Made by a program: the position numbers and the translations under genes. Under the pieces are notes generated by a model that had not been told where the DNA came from, did not search any database, and was given only the letters and a program-made list of their open reading frames with translations. From Listeria ivanovii subsp. ivanovii (GTDB lineage Bacteria > Bacillota > Bacilli > Lactobacillales > Listeriaceae): a stretch of DNA of 64,000 nt. The stretch is taken from contig NZ_LT906478.1 in NCBI RefSeq assembly GCF_900187025.1, positions 2,464,001-2,528,000 of the forward strand, given 5' to 3'. Positions 58,191 to 64,000 of this stretch are shown one piece after another; position 1 is the stretch's first letter, and every line of letters starts with the position of its first letter.

Positions 58191-59666
58191 TTATCTGCTC
58201 AGAACTTGCTGTATCTCGCCTGCACACTTATGGAAATCCGCCTCATCCGCTAAAACAAGCTCTAAGTCTGGTAAAAATATTTTTGCAATAGCTGTAGCGA
58301 CGATTTCTATCGTGTAGCGTCCAAGAATTAATTCTTTTCGATTATTATTCAAAACAAGTGAAAATACCGTCTCATATAAAGATGCATTTTCCTCATTAAA
58401 TAAAACACCATTTTCTCGAAGTATATTCATTGCTTTTGTAATTAAAAAACCGTTTTGCTCCACATTGCCATCTGGGAAATAATCAAAATCCGTGAATATC
58501 AAATGCTCCATATAAGACCACTTACTCATATCAAGCAACGGATGAAACAGCATCATTTCCGGTCGATTACTTGAAACAGTGAGTGCATAAACACCTAACA
58601 AATGCGTCAAATCATCTTCCGCTTGAAGCATTTCTAGGATAAGACGCGTGTCATTCGTTAAATCTATTTCTCGCTCCCATGGAAATCTAACATCCTCATA
58701 TAAATCGCACTCTAAGAATGAATGCCAGAACATTTTTGCACCTTCCACGTCTCCTATATAATATGCCGCTTTGGCACGGTAATAATAATATTTACTACGC
58801 TCAGTAACTTCCAAATCAGCTACTTGTTCAAGCAAATCGTCTGCCGCGTCATAAGCCCCCATCATCGCGTGAATCAATCCAAGTTTTTCTTTATGGTGTG
58901 AAAGAACTGGCAACACATCTCGCAATTCCACATATAGCGAATCAGCCATTTCCCTATTTCCCTTATAAAAATGATACACGAAGAAATCGCACAATCCTAA
59001 CAGATTCCCTGGATTTCTTTGGAGTAAATCACTTAAAACTTTTACTCCTTCTGCTTCTTTCAATTGCTCAAAATAAAGAGAAGCAAGCTGATTATAAGCT
59101 GGCCAAAAGTTTGGTTTTTCATCAATAACTTTTCTTAAAATATCACAAGCTGAGGCACTGTCTTCTTCTGCCAAATAGCGATTAATCTCTTTTTTATAAG
59201 CATAAAATTCTTGTTCCAAATTAGAGAAGCCATTTTCTAACGTCTCACCAAAAGGAGTTTCTTCTAGTAAAACTTCAATTAAATCACGAGCTTCTTCTGC
59301 ATAATCCCCGTCTGTCTCCATTTCTAAGTAACGATTCGCATATTGGAGTGCGCGTCGATAGTCTTTCATATAAGCAAAGTTATTAGCAATAAAATAATAG
59401 CAGTAATCCATATTTCCATCCCGTTTTTCCAAGATGTCCCTAAGTAATTGATTAGATTTATGGAATTGCCCTATTTCCGTGTAACAAATCGCGAGTTGGC
59501 AAAGAATTACTGACTCTCCTGGCTCCAGTTCTGAAGCACGTGCCAAATATCGAATCGCTTCTTTAATTCGTTGATCACGAAAAGCTTCCACACCCCGTTC
59601 AAAATAAAATTGTCCATTCGGATAAAATGGATAGATTTTTGCTGGTATTTTTTTGTTTTTGTCCAT
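58191..59666 (-). CDS. Tetratricopeptide-repeat protein
   Basis: A 491-residue cytosolic protein with TPR units: FERGVEAFRDQRIKEAIRYL, ILCQLAICYTEIGQFHKSNQ, IANNFAYMKDYRRALQYANR, YNQLASLYFEQLKEAEGVKV and YYRAKAAYYIGDVEGAKMFW. TPRs bind proteins; no catalytic domain is seen. It is conserved beside trxB in Listeria and Bacillus but its role is unknown. Confidence 0.88.
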   Translation of the reverse strand: MDKNKKIPAKIYPFYPNGQFYFERGVEAFRDQRIKEAIRYLARASELEPGESVILCQLAICYTEIGQFHKSNQLLRDILEKRDGNMDYCYYFIANNFAYMKDYRRALQYANRYLEMETDGDYAEEARDLIEVLLEETPFGETLENGFSNLEQEFYAYKKEINRYLAEEDSASACDILRKVIDEKPNFWPAYNQLASLYFEQLKEAEGVKVLSDLLQRNPGNLLGLCDFFVYHFYKGNREMADSLYVELRDVLPVLSHHKEKLGLIHAMMGAYDAADDLLEQVADLEVTERSKYYYYRAKAAYYIGDVEGAKMFWHSFLECDLYEDVRFPWEREIDLTNDTRLILEMLQAEDDLTHLLGVYALTVSSNRPEMMLFHPLLDMSKWSYMEHLIFTDFDYFPDGNVEQNGFLITKAMNILRENGVLFNEENASLYETVFSLVLNNNRKELILGRYTIEIVATAIAKIFLPDLELVLADEADFHKCAGEIQQVLSR

Positions 59667-59731
59667 TTTTCCACCTCCAACAATATCCTTATCCTAATGA
59701 GTATAACATACAATTTATGACATTTGGCGAC

Positions 59732-59759
59732 AAAAAAGCTACTCGGATTAAGTAGCTAC
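59732..59759 (-). terminator. Terminator at the left edge of the accessory islet
   Basis: AGCTACT / AGTAGCT stem followed by TTTTTT on the minus strand. The nearest minus-strand gene upstream is the membrane-protein gene ending at 60163, so that transcript may run antisense across the secreted-peptide gene before stopping here. Confidence 0.7.
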
Positions 59760-59816
59760 CTCAAAAAATAGATTACTTTTTGATATGAATTTATTATTTA
59801 GAAATACAAGTCTCAA

Positions 59817-59846
59817 TTGACTTAAAATTAAAATTGTTATTATACT
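59817..59846 (+). promoter_or_regulatory. Promoter of the secreted-peptide gene
   Basis: TTGACT (59817-59822) and TATACT (59841-59846) with an 18-base spacer, shortly before an AAAGGAG ribosome binding site. Confidence 0.7.
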
Positions 59847-59865
59847 CACAAAAGGAGATGACAAC

Positions 59866-60194
59866 ATGAAATTAAAAAAAGAAGTAATATTCAAGGTAGC
59901 CATATTTTTTGTGGATTTAGTCGTTTTTCTAACACCACTAACAGCTACAATATCAGCAAATGCTGAGGAAAACAAAAAAAGTATACAAGAAGAGAATTTA
60001 ACTAAGAATAGTTTTTCAAAAACTAACGAAGTATTCAATGGAATTAACCAGTCAATAGTAACGCAAGGATTTGAATCACAAGAACCACTGATGGTGTTTT
60101 CTAATCAAACAGACGGGACATGTTTGTTACACAACAAACTGTTAGCTTAGCTGTTGCAAATTCTATTTACAATGTAGCATTTTTAGCAATTTAA
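59866..60194 (+). pseudogene. Small secreted protein, frameshifted near its C-terminus
   Basis: AAAGGAG lies eight bases before ATG 59866. The signal peptide (EVIFKVAIFFVDLVVFLTPL, cleavage near ISANAEE) leads to a short Asn/Ser/Gln-rich mature part (SFSKTNEVFNGINQSIVTQG). The frame stops at 60150 after CLLHNKLLA. In the +2 frame the sequence from about 60125 reads FVTQQTVSLAVANSIYNVAF and LAI, then stops at 60194. The total, 329 bases, is one short of 110 codons, fitting a single-base deletion. Size, export signal and hydrophobic tail suggest a secreted peptide such as a bacteriocin or pheromone precursor; no family is recognised. Confidence 0.65.
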
Positions 60195-60621
60195 ACAAGA
60201 TGAAACACTTATTTTTTTTATAGAATTGCAATATAATAATATATAGTAAAAAAACAATTACAAATATTATAGCTAAAGATTTTATAGAAATAACTGATAT
60301 ATTATTATAGTTCAAAAAAGCCAGTGTAAAAGGTATCAAAATGGCTAGAATTGCCGTGAAGAAATAAGAAATTTTCCATTTATTGAGTAAATATCTTTCA
60401 TCATTTCTTCTTTTTTCCTCATTAACCTCTTTTTCAAGTTTTTCTTTAGGTGTTAGAAGCGCGGTAATTAGATACGCTAGCATAGCTACTAATACACCAG
60501 TAATTAATGTTAAACCACTTCCTTCAAAAGGTTTTCTATCACTTATAATAGAAAATAATAAAATTGCAGATATCATTGAAACAAATACAATGAAAAAATT
60601 TTTAATAGAATATTTTCTCAT
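60163..60621 (-). CDS. Small multi-pass membrane protein of the islet
   Basis: A 152-residue protein with four hydrophobic segments (NFFIVFVSMISAILLFSI, LTLITGVLVAMLAYLITAL, ISYFFTAILAILIPFTLAFL, SLAIIFVIVFLLYIIIL) and a charged central loop (PKEKLEKEVNEEKRRNDERY). GGAGGGAG precedes ATG 60621, and the ATG overlaps the stop of the XRE remnant (ATGA), implying coupled translation. Such XRE plus small membrane protein pairs are frequent in Firmicutes, often of unknown role. It converges on and slightly overlaps the secreted-peptide gene, so immunity to that peptide is possible but not shown. Confidence 0.75.
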   Translation of the reverse strand: MRKYSIKNFFIVFVSMISAILLFSIISDRKPFEGSGLTLITGVLVAMLAYLITALLTPKEKLEKEVNEEKRRNDERYLLNKWKISYFFTAILAILIPFTLAFLNYNNISVISIKSLAIIFVIVFLLYIIILQFYKKNKCFILFKLLKMLHCK

Positions 60622-60818
60622 ATTTTTTCTCCCTCCAAACTAAAAATTTCTTCTATGGTTAAATTGAAATACCTAGCCATTTTCAAACTAAGTTCCATGC
60701 TGGGATTGTATTTATCTTTTTCAACAGCATGTATGGTTTGGCGAAAAACTTCTAGAACTTTAGCTAAATCATTTTGAGTAATGCCTTTTCCCTCTTAAGT
60801 TTATAACTTTGTTTATAA
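60618..60818 (-). pseudogene. XRE-family HTH regulator, frameshifted
   Basis: From 60782 down the frame reads ITQNDLAKVLEVFRQTIHAV, EKDKYNPSMELSLKMARYFN and LTIEEIFSLEGEKI, a Cro/CI-type HTH protein of the short YvaO/YgzD kind. The N-terminal part (YKLKREK) lies in another frame, one G apart at about 60784, and no start codon opens the HTH frame. A TATAAT at 60827-60832 is just upstream. The regulator is very probably inactive, while its likely operators are intact. Confidence 0.75.
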
Positions 60819-60841
60819 CGACCACTATTATACCATCATCT

Positions 60842-60859
60842 AGTAAAGATATCTTTACT
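60842..60859. promoter_or_regulatory. Palindromic operator 1 of the islet
   Basis: Perfect 18-base palindrome AGTAAAGATATCTTTACT, ten bases upstream of the TATAAT of the XRE gene, covering its minus 35 region. Confidence 0.75.
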
Positions 60860-60884
60860 TTATTATAAAACAAAGAAAAACCAA

Positions 60885-60902
60885 AGTAAAGCCTCCTTTA
60901 CT
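60885..60902. promoter_or_regulatory. Palindromic operator 2 of the islet
   Basis: AGTAAAG-CCTC-CTTTACT: the same seven-base arms as operator 1, 43 bases away (about four helical turns). From 60903 to 61115 I see only AT-rich DNA. Confidence 0.75.
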
Positions 60903-61115
60903 CTTGTTCGGAATATTCGTTTTTTTAATGTAATATTTTGTTCTATTAATATTATTAAGTAAAAATTATCTTTATCTATAGCCACGAAGAACCAATATCT
61001 CCATGATAATCTACCTGCAAAATAAAAAACTTAGCCACAATATAAAAATTCACATCATGGATAAGCTTAATTAGAAATATTAAAATATATTGAATCCTAT
61101 TACAACACAAAGATT

Positions 61116-61613
61116 TTACTTCAAAATAACTTTTTCTTTAATTATTAAAGGATTACCATAAGCAAAACTTTCAGGCGGTACATCTTTTGAAACTATAGCT
61201 CCCGCAGCGATAGTAGCGCCATCCCCAATTGTTACACCGGGAAGAATAGTCACATTTGCACCAACCATGACATTGTTTCCAATCACCACTTCACCGATAC
61301 AATATTCGGCAATTAAATATTCATGCGTTAAAATAGTCGTTTGATAACCAATAATCGAATTGGCGCCAATCGTAATCTTCTCAGGGAAAAATAAGTCCGG
61401 CATTACTTTATAAGCAATTGCTGTTTTCTCGCCAATTTTCATTCCTAAGCAAGCTCGGTAAATTTGTCGTTTTCCGCCCATCCATGGAAAGAAACGCCCA
61501 AATTCAATCACTATTGTATTTTTTACTGCTCGCCAAAAGGAAATCGTTTTATATACTTGAAACAGCGTGTTGACTTTTTCGTCGGGGGCTTTTAGCTTCT
61601 CTAGCCGTCTCAA
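61116..61613 (-). CDS. Left-handed beta-helix acyltransferase
   Basis: A 165-residue hexapeptide-repeat protein (IGANSIIGYQTTILTH, VIGNNVMVGANVTILPGVTI, GDGATIAAGAIVSKDVPPES) of the LacA/maltose acetyltransferase kind. It likely transfers an acetyl group from acetyl-CoA to a sugar or wall component. It follows ppaX by three bases and ends the hprK-lgt-ppaX string. Confidence 0.9.
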   Translation of the reverse strand: MRRLEKLKAPDEKVNTLFQVYKTISFWRAVKNTIVIEFGRFFPWMGGKRQIYRACLGMKIGEKTAIAYKVMPDLFFPEKITIGANSIIGYQTTILTHEYLIAEYCIGEVVIGNNVMVGANVTILPGVTIGDGATIAAGAIVSKDVPPESFAYGNPLIIKEKVILK

Positions 61614-61616
61614 AAT

Positions 61617-62270
61617 TTATTCCTCGTCCCTAACAATCGCAAGTAAGTCGCTCATTTTTGTTAGCATGAAATCTGGTTGAAACTGTGCTAAGTGCTCTGG
61701 TCCTTTGATTGCCCAAGCTACACCAGCAGTTAATGTTTCTGCATTTTTGCCAGCTTCGATATCATGGTAGTTATCACCAATCATAATCGCTTCTTCTTTG
61801 GATGCGTTTAGTAAAGAAAGAGCCATCTCAATCCCCTCAGGATCAGGTTTCGCATTCGATACTTGATCTAATCCAATCACCACTTGGAAAAACTTGTCTA
61901 GACCCGTCACTTTTAGGCCACGCATAATTGTATCGTACATTTTTGTGGAAACAATACCTAGTTTATAATCTTCTTCATACAAAGCTCGAATCGCTTCATA
62001 AACCCCGTCATATTCTAAGATTAAATCATCATGATGTTTTAAATTATACTCCCGATAAAAAACGCGCATTTCTTCTGCATGTGCCGGGTTAATTTCACGA
62101 AAAGTTTCCATAAGGGAGGGACCAATAAATGGCAAAATATCCTCTCTTGTAAAAACACGGTCAGGTAAGAATTCTTGAAATGTCGCTTGAAAAGTTTTAA
62201 TAATCAATTCGTTTGTATTTATCAGTGTGCCATCTAAGTCAAACAACAATGTAGTAATTTTCCCAGTCAT
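61617..62270 (-). CDS. ppaX: HAD phosphatase, pyrophosphatase PpaX type
   Basis: A 217-residue HAD protein: nucleophile motif [12 protein letters not shown], motif [11 protein letters not shown], motif III with [11 protein letters not shown] and motif [14 protein letters not shown]. In Bacillus PpaX hydrolyses the pyrophosphate released when HprK/P dephosphorylates P-Ser-HPr. The hprK-lgt-ppaX order here is the same. Confidence 0.92.
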   Translation of the reverse strand: MTGKITTLLFDLDGTLINTNELIIKTFQATFQEFLPDRVFTREDILPFIGPSLMETFREINPAHAEEMRVFYREYNLKHHDDLILEYDGVYEAIRALYEEDYKLGIVSTKMYDTIMRGLKVTGLDKFFQVVIGLDQVSNAKPDPEGIEMALSLLNASKEEAIMIGDNYHDIEAGKNAETLTAGVAWAIKGPEHLAQFQPDFMLTKMSDLLAIVRDEE

Positions 62271-62294
62271 AATTTCTTCCTTTCTAGAACAAAC

Positions 62295-63134
62295 TTAACT
62301 TTTAATTTCCTTTGCTACTTTTCCGTACTTATCTTCCATATAATAAGGTGGATTCATTTTTAGTCGGCGGTATACAATTATTCCAATCGATAGAATAATC
62401 AACAACACAGACAAGACTTGCGAAACGCGGAAATCTCCCCACATCAAGCTATCCGTCCTCATTCCTTCAATAAAGAATCTTCCAAACGAATACCAAATCA
62501 CATAACTAAGGAAAAGCTCCCCACGACGTATTTTCGTACGGCGAATCACTAGCAATATAATAAACCCAATTACGTTCCATAAACTTTCATATAAAAACGT
62601 TGGTTGGTAATAAGCTCCATCTATGTACATCTGGTTGATAATAAATTCTGGTAAATGTAAATTCTCCAGAAAAGTCCTAGTTGTTTCTGCACCATGAGCT
62701 TCTTGGTTCATGAAGTTTCCCCAACGCCCAATCGCTTGTGCAATAATTAAACTTGGGGCAATCACATCTGCTAACTGCCAAAACGAAATTTTCTTAATAC
62801 GTGAAAAAATAACTGCTGTCAGTACTGCACCAATTAAAGCTCCATATATGGCAATACCTCCGTGCCAAATCTTCACAATTTCACCTAAGTTATTCTTATA
62901 AAAGTCCCATTCAAAAATAACATAGTAAATTCTAGCACTAATAATCGAAATTGGAATCGCCCATATAAGTAAATCGACAATGATTTCTTTATCCATTTTA
63001 CGTTTATTTGCTTCACTAAGCGCCAGAAGTAACGCAATCACAACGGCTGAAGCAATAATTACTCCATACCATTTTACAGAAATATTCCCAAGTTGAATCG
63101 CCACTGGATCAAGTGGCTGTACACCATTATCCAT
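62295..63134 (-). CDS. lgt: Prolipoprotein diacylglyceryl transferase
   Basis: A 279-residue membrane enzyme. ATG 63134 ([16 protein letters not shown]) follows AGGGGA; the frame runs 12 codons further up without support. Signature [12 protein letters not shown], the Arg of [20 protein letters not shown] (in part) and an early [11 protein letters not shown] are present. It adds diacylglycerol to lipobox cysteines, for instance of HupD. Confidence 0.96.
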   Translation of the reverse strand: MDNGVQPLDPVAIQLGNISVKWYGVIIASAVVIALLLALSEANKRKMDKEIIVDLLIWAIPISIISARIYYVIFEWDFYKNNLGEIVKIWHGGIAIYGALIGAVLTAVIFSRIKKISFWQLADVIAPSLIIAQAIGRWGNFMNQEAHGAETTRTFLENLHLPEFIINQMYIDGAYYQPTFLYESLWNVIGFIILLVIRRTKIRRGELFLSYVIWYSFGRFFIEGMRTDSLMWGDFRVSQVLSVLLIILSIGIIVYRRLKMNPPYYMEDKYGKVAKEIKS

Positions 63135-63221
63135 AATTCCCCTACTTTCAAAAGACAACTCCGCAACCAAACAAATCTATTTAAATGTCTGTTAGGCTGC
63201 GGAGATATTCTCTATATTTAT

Positions 63222-64000
63222 TTAATCATTCATACTACTATTATGACCTATTAAATTATTAAGGTCTTGTGTAAATTGTTCCGCGGCATTATATCCCATA
63301 TTCTTCAATCGGAAATTCATCGCCGCTACTTCAATGATAACAGATAAATTTCGCCCAGGACGAACTGGAACAGTAATTTTTGGAATATCCATGTCAAAAA
63401 TTTTTGTTTTTTCTTGATCTAACCCAACACGATCATAATGCTTATCTGGGTCCCAGTTTTCAAGGTGCACAACAATCGTTATTTTTTTACTTGAACGAAC
63501 AGCTCCTGCTCCAAATAACGTCATCACATTAATAATTCCAAGGCCTCGAATCTCTAACAAATGTTCAATAATCGCTGGTGAAGATCCAATTAACGTCATT
63601 TCATCTTCTTGACGGATTTCAACATTATCATCCGCTACCAGTCTATGTCCTCGTTTTACAAGTTCTAATGCCGTCTCACTCTTACCGACGCCACTGCTTC
63701 CTGTAATTAAAACCCCAAGGCCATATATATCCACTAATACACCATGCATAGAAATTACCGGTGCTAGTCTACTTTCTAAGTAATTCGTAATATAAACGGA
63801 TAAACGTGTAGTCTTAAGCCTTGAACGAAGCACAGGAATACTCGCTTCTTTTGCTGCTTCCACTAATTCTTTTGGTACTTCTAAATTTCTTGAAATCACA
63901 AAAGCCGGAGTTCGCTTTGTACACATTTGTCGATATCTTTTAAGCCGTTCTTCTGGCTCCATACCTTCTGAAAAAGAAATTTCCGTCATCCCAAAAAGTT
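63222..64000 (-). CDS. hprK: HPr kinase/phosphorylase, 5' end outside window
   Basis: The 3' part of HprK/P (about 259 residues visible; the frame is open to the right edge, reading LFG before MTEISFSEG). Walker A is [16 protein letters not shown], with the HprK signature around [19 protein letters not shown] (in part). It phosphorylates HPr at Ser46 for CcpA-mediated catabolite repression and reverses the reaction. The ATG at 63989 is internal, not the start. Confidence 0.97.
   Translation of the reverse strand, partial: LFGMTEISFSEGMEPEERLKRYRQMCTKRTPAFVISRNLEVPKELVEAAKEASIPVLRSRLKTTRLSVYITNYLESRLAPVISMHGVLVDIYGLGVLITGSSGVGKSETALELVKRGHRLVADDNVEIRQEDEMTLIGSSPAIIEHLLEIRGLGIINVMTLFGAGAVRSSKKITIVVHLENWDPDKHYDRVGLDQEKTKIFDMDIPKITVPVRPGRNLSVIIEVAAMNFRLKNMGYNAAEQFTQDLNNLIGHNSSMND

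Noticed and set aside
59748-60038. Minus-strand frame of 96 codons in the islet
   Set aside because: It is antisense to the signal-peptide gene, which has the better promoter, ribosome binding site and export signal; no ribosome binding site for this frame.
60163-60902. The islet as a classical toxin-antitoxin or restriction system
   Set aside because: No nuclease, kinase, methyltransferase or other effector domain is visible; only a membrane protein, a broken HTH protein and a secreted peptide.

Overview
The window is low-GC Firmicute DNA from the genus Listeria (sensu stricto group, close to L. monocytogenes). The gene order hupDGC, gadD3, ssrA, two GH31 enzymes, smpB-rnr-est-secG, the eno-to-cggR glycolytic operon, rpoN, clpP, whiA-yvcK-rapZ, galE-trxB and lgt-hprK is the one I remember for the lmo2428-lmo2483 stretch of L. 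monocytogenes EGD-e. The tmRNA tag, internalin-type leucine-rich proteins and an LPXTG-like protein with InlB-type B repeats agree. The species cannot be settled by eye. Several loci differ from that reference as I remember it.

Layout. 1-4 kb: SEDS protein (partial) and a Fur-boxed haem/siderophore ABC transporter. 4-12 kb: small accessory genes (esterase, glutamate decarboxylase, an orphan LicT-type antiterminator with its own RAT leader, several small proteins) and ssrA. 12-22 kb: a cycloalternan locus (two secreted GH31 transglycosylases flanking a secreted LRR protein) with a divergent Rgg-like regulator and an unannotated 12-codon ORF. 22-28 kb: smpB, rnr, secG and three alpha/beta hydrolases. 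28-36 kb: eno, gpmI, tpiA, pgk, gap, cggR. 36-42 kb: rpoN, dipeptidase, RND exporter with TetR. 42-49 kb: surface-protein region around tRNA-Arg, clpP and an amino-acid permease. 49-59 kb: housekeeping operons (namA to galE, trxB, TPR protein). 59.7-60.9 kb: a decayed accessory islet with twin palindromic operators. 61-64 kb: acetyltransferase, ppaX, lgt, hprK (partial).

The striking theme is selective decay of secreted and accessory functions against an intact core. In-frame nonsense codons cut the 6-alpha-glucosyltransferase-like GH31 gene, the chitin-active LPMO gene, a GyrI-like gene and a cell-wall-domain remnant. Frameshifts or deletions hit a small secreted protein, an internalin next to an IS3-family remnant, an XRE regulator and a secreted-peptide gene. 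The best candidates for new biology are the Rgg-like regulator with its divergent short peptide ORF, the 59.7-60.9 kb islet, and a PrfA-box-like promoter in front of the LPXTG internalin.
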